Of a stretch of DNA of 64,000 bases, positions 34,983-43,723 are shown piece by piece (position 1 is the stretch's first letter; each line of letters starts with the position of its first letter). This DNA is from Arthrobacter sp. ES3-54. Lineage in GTDB: Bacteria; Actinomycetota; Actinomycetes; Actinomycetales; Micrococcaceae. Below the pieces are notes generated by a model. It saw only the letters and a program-made list of their open reading frames with translations. It had not been told where the DNA came from and did no database searches. A program made the translations under genes and the position numbers. Location: positions 1 to 64,000 of the forward strand of contig NZ_JAQFIF010000014.1 in the NCBI RefSeq assembly GCF_029504395.1, given 5' to 3'.

Positions 34983-36140
34983 CTAGGTGCGGTCTATTCC
35001 ATCGTTGTCTCTGGGATGGTTGCTGCCTTCCTGTTGTTCATCCTGGTTCCCGTGCTGTTCCCGCAGTTCCCGCCCGCGGCGGATATCGTCTTCCTCGCGG
35101 GCCTGCAGCTTGTCGCTCTGTTTCGTGTCCCGGGGCGGCAGCTGGAGGGTCTCTTCGGCCTCGATGCCAGCCTGGAGCTGCCGCCCACGCTCCATCTCGG
35201 CGTCGAACTCGGCACCGAACAGCAGCGACATGTTCAGGATCCAGAGCCACAGCAGCGAGACGATGACGCCGCCGATCGCACCATAAGTCTTCTCGTAGCT
35301 GTTGAAGTTGGCGACGTAGAAGGCGAAGGCCAGGGATGCAAGCAGGAAGATCACCAAGGCGATTGTGGATCCCAGGCTCATCCAGCGGAACTTGGGCTGC
35401 TTTACGTTCGGCGTGGCGTAGTAGAGGATCGCGATCGCGAGGATCACGAGCAGCAGGATTACCGGCCACTTGAGAATGTTCCATGCGGTCAGGACGGCGC
35501 CGCCCAAGCCGATTGCGTTGCCGACCGCTTCGGCCACCGGCCCGCTCAGGACCAGCATGGCTGAGAGCACCAGGACGATCAGCACGGTGGCAATCGTGAC
35601 CAGGAGCATCGTGCCCCGAAGTTTGATAAACGGCCGGCCCTCGTCAATTTCGTAGATCCGGTTCATGGCCCGGCCAAACGCCCCGACATAACCGGAGGCG
35701 GACCAGAGGGCGGTGAGGATGCCGATCACCAGGGTGAGTCCGGCAGCGGAGGAGCTGCTGAGCTGCTCGACTGGCTGGCGGATGGCTTCCACAGTGTCAC
35801 CGGGCGCGAACCCCTGGACGATCTCCAGGAGCGCGGAGGTGGTCTTCTCGGCCTGTCCGAAAATGCCCAGCAACGACACGAGGGCCAGCAGCGCCGGGAA
35901 AATTGAGAGGACCGAGTAGTACGTCAGGGCTGCCGCGAGATCCGGGCACTGGTCCTTCGTGAATTCACGCAAGGTCTTCTTGGCGATGTACTTCCAGGAG
36001 GGCTTGGTGACGTCGGCGGGGCTGTCCGGTTTGCGGGAGTCGTCCGGGGCGGGCGCCGTGCGGGCCTTAGCGGTGCTGCTCTCGTCCGTTTCGGCGTCGG
36101 TCATGGAGTCATTTTCTGCCTTGGCAGGGTTCTTGGCCAT
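34983..36140 (-). CDS. YihY/BrkB family inner-membrane protein
   Basis: Membrane protein of 385 residues with six predicted helices and the family segments AAALTYYSVLSIFPALLALVSL and WSASGYVGAFGRAMNRIYEIDEGRPF (cited for the LTYYSVLSIFPALLA and AMNRIY cores). A charged, Gln/Arg-rich cytoplasmic tail of about 70 residues and an Ala/Thr-rich head flank the core. Last gene of a leftward stress operon. The biochemical function of YihY proteins is not established. Confidence 0.9.
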   Translation of the reverse strand: MAKNPAKAENDSMTDAETDESSTAKARTAPAPDDSRKPDSPADVTKPSWKYIAKKTLREFTKDQCPDLAAALTYYSVLSIFPALLALVSLLGIFGQAEKTTSALLEIVQGFAPGDTVEAIRQPVEQLSSSSAAGLTLVIGILTALWSASGYVGAFGRAMNRIYEIDEGRPFIKLRGTMLLVTIATVLIVLVLSAMLVLSGPVAEAVGNAIGLGGAVLTAWNILKWPVILLLVILAIAILYYATPNVKQPKFRWMSLGSTIALVIFLLASLAFAFYVANFNSYEKTYGAIGGVIVSLLWLWILNMSLLFGAEFDAEMERGRQLQAGIEAEETLQLPPRDTKQSDKLQAREEDDIRRGRELREQHGNQDEQQEGSNHPRDNDGIDRT

Positions 36141-36221
36141 GGAAAATCCTTCTTGGGGTTAAGCGGCGTGGCCGGCCGCCTGCGCATTAGCGAGGGCAGC
36201 CGGCCATATTCAGATGCGGCC

Positions 36222-36830
36222 TCAGGCCTGCTGAACGTTGTCCTTGGCTTCGGCGGTCCGATCCTTGACGTCCGCCACAGCCGTTTGGCCTTCTGCCTTG
36301 ACATGTTCGGTAGCGTCCGCCGCAGTGGCCTTGACGTTCTCCATCGCCTCTTGGGCGGGCTCCTTGAGTCCCTCCGCCACGTGCTTAGCGGCGTCCGTCA
36401 GTTCCGTGGTGAGCGGCTCGGCGGCCGTCTTGAGGGCGTCGGCGGCTTCACGCTCCTTCTGGCTGGCCGGAATCAGGGAGGACACCAACAGGCCGGCGCC
36501 GAAAGCGATCAGCCCGGCGGCCAGCGGGTTCCCCTGGGTCTTCGCCTTCAGCTGGGTCGGCGCGGCCGCGACCGCTGAACCGGCGTCACTCACGTGCGCG
36601 CCGGCGCTTCCTGCGGCTGAATGGACGTTGTCGGCGGTGTGGTCCGCGGCTCCCATGACCTTCTCCTTCACTCCGAAGACTGCGTCCTTGACGTTCTCTT
36701 TAACCTTGTCGGTTTGGCGCTGGACAATGTGCGACGGCGTGACCTTGTCGGCGACGGCGTCCACGTTGGTGCCCAGGCGGGCGCGGGTTGCTTCAATATC
36801 TGCTCGGATGACATCCGGGTTTTCACTCAT
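36222..36830 (-). CDS. DUF3618 domain protein
   Basis: Protein of 202 residues. The N-terminal DUF3618 box reads PDVIRADIEATRARLGTNVDAVADKV, shown for its IRADIEATRA.LG core, and is followed by long Ala/Lys/Glu-rich helical repeats. One hydrophobic segment follows (NPLAAGLIAFGAGLLVSSLIP, about residue 110), then another Ala-rich helix. It looks like a membrane-attached coiled-coil protein. Middle of the envelope-stress operon. Confidence 0.88.
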   Translation of the reverse strand: MSENPDVIRADIEATRARLGTNVDAVADKVTPSHIVQRQTDKVKENVKDAVFGVKEKVMGAADHTADNVHSAAGSAGAHVSDAGSAVAAAPTQLKAKTQGNPLAAGLIAFGAGLLVSSLIPASQKEREAADALKTAAEPLTTELTDAAKHVAEGLKEPAQEAMENVKATAADATEHVKAEGQTAVADVKDRTAEAKDNVQQA

Positions 36831-36848
36831 CGTGTTTCCTCGCTGGAT

Positions 36849-37262
36849 CTAAGAGTTGGGTTTCAAGGTGGGCGGGATTTCCTGCAGGGTCGCGGCGGTC
36901 TGCGGCATGCCCTTGATCGCGTTGAGTTCCTTGCGGCCCATGGCTGCCAGGATGGCGGCGACAATGGCCCAGATGACGGCGACAACGACGGCGGACCACC
37001 CCAGACCCATCAGGGTCCCTAGCGCCCACCAGAGCGCCAAAGACAGGAACAGGAGCACGAAGTGACCAGCGACGCCGGCGCCGGCCAGCATGCCGGTGCC
37101 TTTGCCGGCCCGGGTGGCGGACTGCTTGAGTTCGACCTTGGCCAGTTCCACTTCCTGCCGCATCAGGGTGGACATGTCTCGGGTGACTTCGCCCAGCAGG
37201 TCACCCAAGGAATTGGATTCCGCCTTCGCGTGGGCGGCGGTGGGAGGGATTTCGCTGCTCAT
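36849..37262 (-). CDS. Actinobacterial Holin-X family membrane protein
   Basis: Protein of 137 residues with the family opening LGDLLGEVTRDMSTLMRQEVELAKVELKQSA (core TLMRQEVELAK) and two membrane hairpins (GVAGHFVLLFLSLALWWALG and WSAVVVAVIWAIVAAILAAMG). Despite the name, these are envelope proteins of unknown role and not evidence for a phage. Its ATG overlaps the stop of the upstream gene (ATGA). Confidence 0.88.
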   Translation of the reverse strand: MSSEIPPTAAHAKAESNSLGDLLGEVTRDMSTLMRQEVELAKVELKQSATRAGKGTGMLAGAGVAGHFVLLFLSLALWWALGTLMGLGWSAVVVAVIWAIVAAILAAMGRKELNAIKGMPQTAATLQEIPPTLKPNS

Positions 37263-38098
37263 CGACGGCCGCCGTCAAAGGGATCATCGCGCAGCGGATC
37301 AGCCGACCGCAGGGGCTCGCCGGCAAGGGGCTCAGAGGCCCGGCGGCCCGGTGCGGCGTCGCGGAGGGGATCGGTAGTGCCCAACTCGGAGTCCAACGGA
37401 TTCGGAGGATACGTGTCCGCGAAGCCCGCCGTCGTGGTTTGCGGAGCCGGCATCTGCACCGGCGGCGGCGGAACTGCTACCCCGGTATCGGGGATCCGGC
37501 CGGCGGCGGACGTTCCGGAAGCGGTGGTGCCAGTCGTTTCGGGGGCCCCGGCGCTCAGGCTGCGGCTGAGACGTCCGGCCAGCACGCCGGCTCCGGCCGC
37601 GAGGAGAAGGAACGTGCCCGGGCGCTGGCGGGCAAAGGACTTTACCTCGGTCAGCAGCGAACCCGGGTCCCGATTATCGAGCCAGGACGCAACGGCGGAG
37701 GACCGCTCTGCGGCTTGGCGGACAAGGTCAGTCGCCACGCCGGGCTGATCGGAGGCAGCGGCCATGGAATGCAGTTCGCCGGCGACGGATCGCAGGCCTT
37801 CGGCGACCTTCTGCTGCTGGGTTCCTGCCTGTTCGGTGAGATCAGACTTGGCCTTGTGCATCAGGTCCCGGGCATTGGTCTTGACCTCGACGGCGACGTT
37901 GGCTGCCTCCGTCTTGGCAGTCTCGGCGACGTTCTGGGCTGAGTCTGCCGCGTGCCGCGTTACGTCCGCCGCTTCGTCCCTGGCTGCCTCCTGTTTGGAG
38001 CCAGCGCGTTCCGCACCCTGAGGGGGCACCACGCCAACGCCGGCGTACTGGTCCGTGGAAGCTTGGGGTGTTGCCTGGGCCCATGGGTTCTCTGTCAT
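37259..38098 (-). CDS. Ala-rich helical membrane-associated protein, operon head
   Basis: Protein of 279 residues: a Pro/Gln-rich start, a long helix rich in Ala, Thr and Lys (about residues 35-130), one hydrophobic segment (GTFLLLAAGAGVLAGRLS, about residue 160), then a Pro/Thr-rich and charged tail. No named domain recognised, but the layout matches the proteins that precede Holin-X and DUF3618 genes. First gene after the MarR-operator region, so it should be controlled by those sites. Confidence 0.75.
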   Translation of the reverse strand: MTENPWAQATPQASTDQYAGVGVVPPQGAERAGSKQEAARDEAADVTRHAADSAQNVAETAKTEAANVAVEVKTNARDLMHKAKSDLTEQAGTQQQKVAEGLRSVAGELHSMAAASDQPGVATDLVRQAAERSSAVASWLDNRDPGSLLTEVKSFARQRPGTFLLLAAGAGVLAGRLSRSLSAGAPETTGTTASGTSAAGRIPDTGVAVPPPPVQMPAPQTTTAGFADTYPPNPLDSELGTTDPLRDAAPGRRASEPLAGEPLRSADPLRDDPFDGGRR

Positions 38099-38401
38099 CG
38101 TTGCTCTCTTTCAGGAATGGTCCGCGTGGGATCGTGACTAGCGGAACCGGGTGAATTAGTAAGCACGGTTACTAATTAGATAGTAAGCACACTTGGTATA
38201 TGTAGCGCAAGCCCTTGACCGAAAATCTGACGGAACGCTTGCAGCGAACGGCGTGCGGAGCGGGCTTCGTTCATGCAAAATAGTAAGCATGCTTGCAAAA
38301 TGGATGCGCGGCATGCTTACTGTGGAGGTGGACGTCGGCCAGTTTGGCGCCGTCCTTGACAACGTGATTTCGTTGCCATCCCAATCAGGAAGGCTCTCGT
38401 A
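38099..38401. promoter_or_regulatory. Divergent promoter with repeated MarR-type operators
   Basis: Between the stress operon and the MarR gene are four related elements. TTAGTAA-N6-TTACTAA lies at 38156-38175; a half-site-like TAGTAAGCACACTTG at 38181-38195; AGTAAGCATGC at 38282-38292; and its exact inverted copy GCATGCTTACT at 38311-38321. AGTAAGC is the common half-site. Sites near 38160-38195 lie 60-100 bp from the leftward start and those near 38282-38321 lie 80-120 bp from the MarR start, which fits autoregulation plus control of the operon. Confidence 0.65.
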
Positions 38402-38890
38402 GTGATCCTCGCCCCTGAGCCCCATGCCCGGGACGGTTACCGGCTTCTGACCGCAGCGGCCCGTCTAGTCCAGCGCCTCTACGACGATGCACTGGCGCCG
38501 TTGGGACTGACGCGTGCCGCCGTCATCGCCTTAGAAGCCGTGGCACCCTGCCCCATGTACCAAGAACAGCTCGCCGCCAAAATTCATGTCCAGAGCCAAA
38601 CGCTCGGGCGCGTTCTCGCCCGTCTGGAGGAGGGAGGACTGGTCACGAGGACACGAAACCCAGCTGACCGGCGCCAATTTCGCGTCCAGATAACCGCCGC
38701 CGGAAATGAAGCCCTGGAAGCGGCCTCTCAGGCTGAGCGTGCGGCCGTGCCTGCGGACTTCGACGGTTGGGAGATCCTGTCAGAACAACTCGCCCGGTTT
38801 GTGGAGTTCTTCCAGTCTCCACGACCGGGAACTCGAAAGCCCAGCGCTCCTCCGGCACCCAAACGTGGTCCTGCAGCTTCAATGAACTAG
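38402..38890 (+). CDS. MarR family transcriptional regulator
   Basis: Protein of 162 residues with the MarR winged helix: YDDALAPLGLTRAAVIALEAV, then PMYQEQLAAKIHVQSQTLGRVLARLEEGGLV (recognition helix SQTLGRVLARLE) and the wing TRTRNPADRRQFRVQITAAG with the DRR signature. The GTG start has AGGAAGG 7 nt upstream. Its C-terminal tail is longer than usual (Pro/Lys-rich). The flanking palindromes are its likely binding sites. Confidence 0.9.
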   Translation: MILAPEPHARDGYRLLTAAARLVQRLYDDALAPLGLTRAAVIALEAVAPCPMYQEQLAAKIHVQSQTLGRVLARLEEGGLVTRTRNPADRRQFRVQITAAGNEALEAASQAERAAVPADFDGWEILSEQLARFVEFFQSPRPGTRKPSAPPAPKRGPAASMN

Positions 38891-38993
38891 CGTCCTGCGG
38901 TTGGATCCCGGCTATTGCACGACACAACGCATGCTGATTAAATCGCGGTTACGGCCGCATTCCACGACCGGTCTACCGAAAGGAAGTACAGCA

Positions 38994-39260
38994 ATGGGAA
39001 TTCTTGCATTCCTCATTCTCGGCCTTATCGCAGGAGCTATCGCCAAGGCGGTTCTTCCCGGCCGGCAGGGAGGCGGCTGGGTGATCACACTCGTTATCGG
39101 CGTCGTGGGCGCCATCCTCGGAGGCTGGATAGGTTCGTTGATCTTCGGCGGAGGCCTCGCTGACTTCTTCGATCTGCGAACCTGGCTCCTCTCCATCCTC
39201 GGAGCCGTTATTGTGCTCCTGATCTATGGCGCCATCGCCGGCCGCAGAACCAGGGCCTAG
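38994..39260 (+). CDS. GlsB/YeaQ/YmgE family stress membrane protein
   Basis: Protein of 88 residues with three Gly-rich helices (ILAFLILGLIAGAIAKAVLPG, GWVITLVIGVVGAILGGWIGSLIFGG, LLSILGAVIVLLIYGAI; each identifiable by its Gly spacing). This is the typical transglycosylase-associated/YeaQ family. AAGGAAG precedes ATG 38994. General-stress membrane protein of unknown mechanism, here among other stress genes. Confidence 0.92.
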   Translation: MGILAFLILGLIAGAIAKAVLPGRQGGGWVITLVIGVVGAILGGWIGSLIFGGGLADFFDLRTWLLSILGAVIVLLIYGAIAGRRTRA

Positions 39261-39333
39261 AGCCCTCGAATGCATGATCTTCCCGTGAGGGTGGTCTGCG
39301 ATTTCTGTTAGCCGGCTCCTTGCCGGTGCTCTG

Positions 39334-39361
39334 ACACCCCGGGAAGCAACGCCCGGGGTGT
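39334..39361. terminator. Perfect 10-bp hairpin after the YeaQ gene
   Basis: ACACCCCGGG (39334-39343) and CCCGGGGTGT (39352-39361) pair perfectly around an 8-base loop. It lies 74 bases after the YeaQ stop and 174 before Hsp20. No T-run follows, so it could be a structured RNA end rather than a classical terminator. Confidence 0.45.
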
Positions 39362-39534
39362 TCGGCCCGCACCTTGCAGGAGGACACCCTGAACGACACC
39401 TAGGACCACGACCGGTCCGGCTGCCCCGCAACCCTTCGTCGAGCACAGACTCCGGAGGTCCCTTGCGGCCTAATTAGCCGCTCCGAGCACCCCACAACGG
39501 TGAGCAGAGATGCAAAATCAGCAAGGAGATAGAC

Positions 39535-39981
39535 ATGGACAACCTATTCCGCCGCACCGGTATTGACGTGCCCGAGCCAGTCCGACGCTTCTTGCAAGGT
39601 GAGACAGATGCCTGGCTAAGAGTCGAGGAATACCGGGACGGCAACACGTTGGTAGTCAGAACCGATGTCCCCGGCATCGACCCAGATAAGGACATCGATA
39701 TCACCGTCACCGACGGTTCCTTGCATGTTGCTGCCCGGCGAACGGAACCAGCCCACAAGGATCAACCGGGTTACCGGAGCGAAGTGCGCTACGGCGAATT
39801 TTCGCGCAGCATCCCGCTCCCCCGCGGCGCGAACCCCGAGGCTGTTGAGGCCAGCTACATCGACGGTGTCCTGGAAATCCGCGCCCAGCTGCCGGAGCAG
39901 TCAGGAACGCCGGCCACGAAAGTCCATGTCTCCCGCGGTGGAGGCCAGCCGCCGGAGGCACCCGAAAACTACACAACCTGA
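39535..39981 (+). CDS. Hsp20/alpha-crystallin small heat-shock protein
   Basis: Chaperone of 148 residues. The alpha-crystallin domain runs from about VEEYRDGNTLVVRTDVPGIDPDKDIDITV to YGEFSRSIPLPRGANPEAVEASYIDGVLEIRAQLP; the hallmark A/S-x-x-x-x-G-x-L reads SYIDGVLEI. The short tail lacks a clear IxI motif (it has VHVSRGG). Start ATG 39535 after AAGGAGATAG. It binds unfolded proteins in the cytoplasm without ATP. Confidence 0.93.
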   Translation: MDNLFRRTGIDVPEPVRRFLQGETDAWLRVEEYRDGNTLVVRTDVPGIDPDKDIDITVTDGSLHVAARRTEPAHKDQPGYRSEVRYGEFSRSIPLPRGANPEAVEASYIDGVLEIRAQLPEQSGTPATKVHVSRGGGQPPEAPENYTT

Positions 39982-40010
39982 CCGGCACCCAGAGGGCGGA
40001 AGCGACCCCG

Positions 40011-40358
40011 ATGACGATCAAGCTCAACACCGAGGCGCTGCGCCATGCCCGACGGCTGATCAAGGACGCAACGATTGCCCGGGATACCCGGGGCGACTGG
40101 AGCGAGCACGCCCCTGACACTGACCAGGAAAACGCGTTCATCGACCGGCACGGCTACACCGAGTACGGCACGTGGCATCTGGGCGAAGACACCGAGAAAC
40201 CCCACGACACCAAAGCACGTTACAGCTTTCCCTTTGGGGATTTCCGGCGGCTGCACCGCTGCGCGATTCTTGCCATCGAGAGCCGGGCCGCCCAGAACAA
40301 CCATGACGACATCGCCAAAGCAGCGAAGTCCCTCCTCGACGAACTCGACAAGGACTAG
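40011..40358 (+). CDS. Conserved-looking hypothetical protein
   Basis: Protein of 115 residues, hydrophilic and mixed alpha/beta by composition: KLNTEALRHARRLIKDATIA, then TEYGTWHLGEDTEKPHDTKARY and FGDFRRLHRCAILAIESRAAQ, ending in an acidic helix. No domain recognised. It starts 29 bp after Hsp20 on the same strand and is followed by the PEP-utilising enzyme, so it may share a stress transcript. Confidence 0.7.
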   Translation: MTIKLNTEALRHARRLIKDATIARDTRGDWSEHAPDTDQENAFIDRHGYTEYGTWHLGEDTEKPHDTKARYSFPFGDFRRLHRCAILAIESRAAQNNHDDIAKAAKSLLDELDKD

Positions 40359-40464
40359 AACCGGCTGCCCGGTGCAGCTATGGCCTCGGGCCTGCGGCAG
40401 TGCCAGTATGTTGGCAATCGGGATCCAACACGGCACCCGGCGCCGGCAGAAAGGACGCACGGTC

Positions 40465-43131
40465 ATGACCTACATCAACAACTTCGCCGATGTGGGACAA
40501 GGCGACGTCGACGTGGCCGGCGGCAAGGGCGTCGGACTGGGCGGCCTCACCCAGGCCGGGCTGCCGGTTCCTCCGGGGTTTGTGTTGAACACCGCGGCCT
40601 ATGCGGATTTTGTGGCTGCCAACCACCTCGAGGCCGGCATCCGCGAGCTGGCCGCACTGCCGCCGCTGGCGGCGCCACAGGACTACGAGGATGCCTCGAA
40701 GCGAATCCGCGCCTTGTTCTCCGGCGGCACCATGCCAGCCGTGATCGCAGCAGAACTCGGCGATGCTTACGGGCGCCTGGGCACAGGGGATTCGGCTGTG
40801 GCTGTGCGCTCCTCTGCCACGGCCGAGGACCTCGCCTCGGCCAGCTTCGCCGGGCAACAGGAAACCTACCTTAACGTCCGCGGGGCAGACGCCTTGGCCG
40901 AGGCCGTGACCGACTGCTGGGCTTCCCTGTGGACGGCGCGTGCCATGGCGTACCGGGCCCGTGAGGGCATTGGGCCGGACGCGGTACGCCTCGCGGTGGT
41001 GGTCCAGCAGATGGTCGAGGCCGAGGCAGCCGGGGTCATGTTCACCGCCAATCCGGAAAACGGCCGCCGCGACCAGATCGTGATCAGTGCCGCGTGGGGT
41101 CTGGGCGAGTCCGTGGTCAGCGGCACGGTGACCACGGATGACGTCGTCGTCGAGGCAGCCACGGGCTGGGTGCTGTCGCGCCGCACGGCTGACAAGGAGG
41201 TCATGACTGTCTATGCGGACCACGGCACGCGGGAGCAGCCGGTGCTGGCGGCGCGGCGTCGTCAGCCCGTCCTAGACAACCAGGCGGCGGCAGCGCTGGC
41301 TGGCTATGGGACGCGGATTGCTGATCATTTCGGGGTGCCGCAGGACATCGAGTGGGCACGGGCCGGCGGCGAGTTCTTCATCCTGCAATCCCGGCCGATC
41401 ACGGCACTGCCAGAACCGGCGGCTGACACCCCGGATGTCTGGACGGTGCCGTACCCGAAGGGGATGTACTTCCGGGCGAGCATCGTGGAACAGTTGCCCG
41501 ACCCGCTCTCGCCGCTGTTCGCCGACCTCATCGACGGCTCGGTGGCCCGTTCGTTGCGGGCCTTGATGGCCGAGGCCGTCGGGAAGAACGTCATCCGCGA
41601 TGACGACGTGGGACTGCCCACCATTAACGGCTACGCCTATTACTACTACCGCACCTCCGGAATGTGGCGGATGATGGGCAAGTCGCTGACCGCGGTACGT
41701 GCCCTGGTCCGCGGCAAGGCGCACATGGGAGTGGCCGGCTGGCGGGAATTTTCGCGGCCGCGCTACGAGCAGGCGATCAAGGACCGGTCCGCGTCCCCCG
41801 TCGAGGAGCTCTCTGGCGAGGAACTGTTCGAGGGCGTGCAGGCGCTGCTGGACGCCGGCACCGTGTACTACACGGCCGTGCAGTCGATCATTCCCATCGC
41901 CGCAACAAGCGAAATATCCTTCCGGGCCTACTACGACAGGTTCGTTCGGCGCGACGGAGATCCCCCCGCCCAGACGTTCCTCCTCGGCTACGACAGCGAA
42001 CCCATCCGGGCGGAGAAGTCGCTGTACGATCTAGCGGCCTGGGCCCGGGAAGTTCCGGGGCTGGCCCCGGCGATCCTCAACGAACCCACAGCGGCACTGG
42101 TCGAGGCGCAGCGCTCCGGGATCCCGCCGGCCGGCGTGGACCAGGCCCTCTGGCAGCAATGGCATCCCCGCTTCCGGGATCACCTCGACCGGTTCGGCCA
42201 TGCGGTCTACAACCTCGACTTCGTCAGCCCGTTGCCGGCCGACGATCCCTCGACCCTGCAGGAGACCGTGAAGTTCTACCTGCGGGGACAGGGCAACGAC
42301 CCACACGAGCGCCAGCGGCTGTCGGCCGAGCGCAGGGAGAACCAAACCAACCAGGCGATCACCCGGCTCGGGCCGAAGCGCAAGGCCGCGTTCCTCCGGT
42401 TGCTCCGGTGGGCGCAGAACGCCGCCCCGATCCGCGAGGACGCTCTGGCCGACGTCGGTCTGGCCTGGCCGCTGCTACGGCGGATGCTGCTCGAACTCGG
42501 ACGGCGGCTGGTGGACTCCGCCGTCATCGCCGAGCCTGCCGACGTCTTCTGGCTGCGCCGCCAGGAGCTGCAAAGCGCCGTCGAGTTTGGCCTCGCCGCG
42601 CCGGGCGCATCGCCGGCTGTGGCAATTACCGGCGCGGACCGGCCCGTCCGCGCCGACGCCGTCGAGGAGCGCAAGATGCTGTGGCGAGGGCAAGCCAAAG
42701 CCTCTGCCCCGCAGCTGCTCCCGGAAAGCCGGTGGATGGAGGGGGCCTTAGGGAAAATGATGCCCGCGGGCGCTCAGGACCAGCTGGGCGACATCATCAA
42801 GGGTGTCGGCGCCAGCTCGGGCCGGGTCACCGCTCCGGCCCGCGTCCTAAGGGGCCCCCAGGATTTCGGCCTGATGGTGCCCGGAGATGTCCTGGTGGCC
42901 CGCATCACCACTCCCGCCTGGACCTCGCTGTTCGCGATGGCCTCCGCCGTTGTCACCGACGTCGGCGGACCGTTGAGCCACAGCTCGATCGTGGCCCGCG
43001 AGTACGGCATTCCCGCCGTGCTCGGCACCGGGGTGGCCACCCAGCGGCTGACCAGCGGCCGGCGCATCCGCGTGGACGGCGACGCCGGCACCGTGGCGAT
43101 CGAGGATCCGGGAGTTACGCAGGGGCCGTGA
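40465..43131 (+). CDS. Rifampin-phosphotransferase-like PEP-utilising dikinase
   Basis: Protein of 888 residues. N-terminal ATP-grasp domain with GGKGVGLGGLTQAGLPVPPGF and RSSATAEDLASASFAGQQET; a long central domain; and at the very C-terminus the phosphohistidine domain TDVGGPLSHSSIVAREYGIPAV (His about residue 845). No PEP-binding TIM barrel follows. This order, ATP-grasp/central/His, is that of rifampin phosphotransferase and differs from PEP synthase. It would pass the ATP beta-phosphate via His to a small molecule; whether that is rifampin is inference. The longer open frame upstream of ATG 40465 is not family-like. Confidence 0.82.
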   Translation: MTYINNFADVGQGDVDVAGGKGVGLGGLTQAGLPVPPGFVLNTAAYADFVAANHLEAGIRELAALPPLAAPQDYEDASKRIRALFSGGTMPAVIAAELGDAYGRLGTGDSAVAVRSSATAEDLASASFAGQQETYLNVRGADALAEAVTDCWASLWTARAMAYRAREGIGPDAVRLAVVVQQMVEAEAAGVMFTANPENGRRDQIVISAAWGLGESVVSGTVTTDDVVVEAATGWVLSRRTADKEVMTVYADHGTREQPVLAARRRQPVLDNQAAAALAGYGTRIADHFGVPQDIEWARAGGEFFILQSRPITALPEPAADTPDVWTVPYPKGMYFRASIVEQLPDPLSPLFADLIDGSVARSLRALMAEAVGKNVIRDDDVGLPTINGYAYYYYRTSGMWRMMGKSLTAVRALVRGKAHMGVAGWREFSRPRYEQAIKDRSASPVEELSGEELFEGVQALLDAGTVYYTAVQSIIPIAATSEISFRAYYDRFVRRDGDPPAQTFLLGYDSEPIRAEKSLYDLAAWAREVPGLAPAILNEPTAALVEAQRSGIPPAGVDQALWQQWHPRFRDHLDRFGHAVYNLDFVSPLPADDPSTLQETVKFYLRGQGNDPHERQRLSAERRENQTNQAITRLGPKRKAAFLRLLRWAQNAAPIREDALADVGLAWPLLRRMLLELGRRLVDSAVIAEPADVFWLRRQELQSAVEFGLAAPGASPAVAITGADRPVRADAVEERKMLWRGQAKASAPQLLPESRWMEGALGKMMPAGAQDQLGDIIKGVGASSGRVTAPARVLRGPQDFGLMVPGDVLVARITTPAWTSLFAMASAVVTDVGGPLSHSSIVAREYGIPAVLGTGVATQRLTSGRRIRVDGDAGTVAIEDPGVTQGP

Positions 43132-43174
43132 CCCGATCACGTCCGGGGGCGCACAACCGTGCAACACTGATCCG

Positions 43175-43600
43175 ATGTTGACCTTCAGCATCTCCACTTC
43201 CTGCGAGTTTTCCGACGTCGAACTTCTCTCCTTGTACGAATCCGTGGGCTGGACCGCCTATACACGGGACCCAGAACTGCTCACCAGAGCGATCCGAAGT
43301 TCCTCGTTTGTTGTCACAGCACGAAACGAGGACGCCGGGCTGGTTGGCCTCGCGCGGGTAATATCCGACGACGCGACCATCTGCTATCTGCAGGACATCC
43401 TGGTGCGCCCGACATTCCAAGGCACGGGAATAGGGCGGGCTCTGGTGGAGCAAGTGTCAGCAAGGTACCAGCATGTCCGGCAAACAGTGCTCATTACAGA
43501 CAATGAACCAGGGCAGCGCGCCTTCTACGAAGCCTTGGGCTTTACCGAGGGGTCGAACTTCACTCCGGAACCCGTACGTGTCTTCGCCCAATTTCACTAA
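43175..43600 (+). CDS. GNAT family N-acetyltransferase
   Basis: Protein of 141 residues: N-terminal LLSLYESVGWTAYTRDPELL as in the YhbS/ElaA-like small GNATs, the acetyl-CoA loop VRPTFQGTGIGRALVEQV, and C-terminal DNEPGQRAFYEALGF. Cytoplasmic acetyltransferase; acceptor unknown. The start is supported by the match of the N-terminus, although the ribosome-binding site is weak. Confidence 0.88.
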   Translation: MLTFSISTSCEFSDVELLSLYESVGWTAYTRDPELLTRAIRSSSFVVTARNEDAGLVGLARVISDDATICYLQDILVRPTFQGTGIGRALVEQVSARYQHVRQTVLITDNEPGQRAFYEALGFTEGSNFTPEPVRVFAQFH

Positions 43601-43723
43601 CCGGAGGCGGGCAAACGGCCTAACTGGGTCAACTTGATTGGCCTCCCGCCGCCGGCTAGTGCTCGATGATGCGTTCCGTAAGCCCCTCCCCCACCGCGTA
43701 TCCCCCGTTGGCTCAACACCTCT

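Noticed and set aside
36849..37262. Prophage holin
   Set aside because: Actinobacterial Holin-X proteins occur in chromosomal stress operons; no lysin, integrase or structural phage gene is nearby.
38289..38402. 37-codon ORF overlapping the MarR start by one base
   Set aside because: It begins inside an operator palindrome and has no ribosome-binding site; the MarR GTG has its own AGGAAGG.
41664..43181. 505-codon open frame overlapping the RPH-like gene
   Set aside because: Arg/Gly/Pro-rich shadow in another frame of a gene with clear domains.
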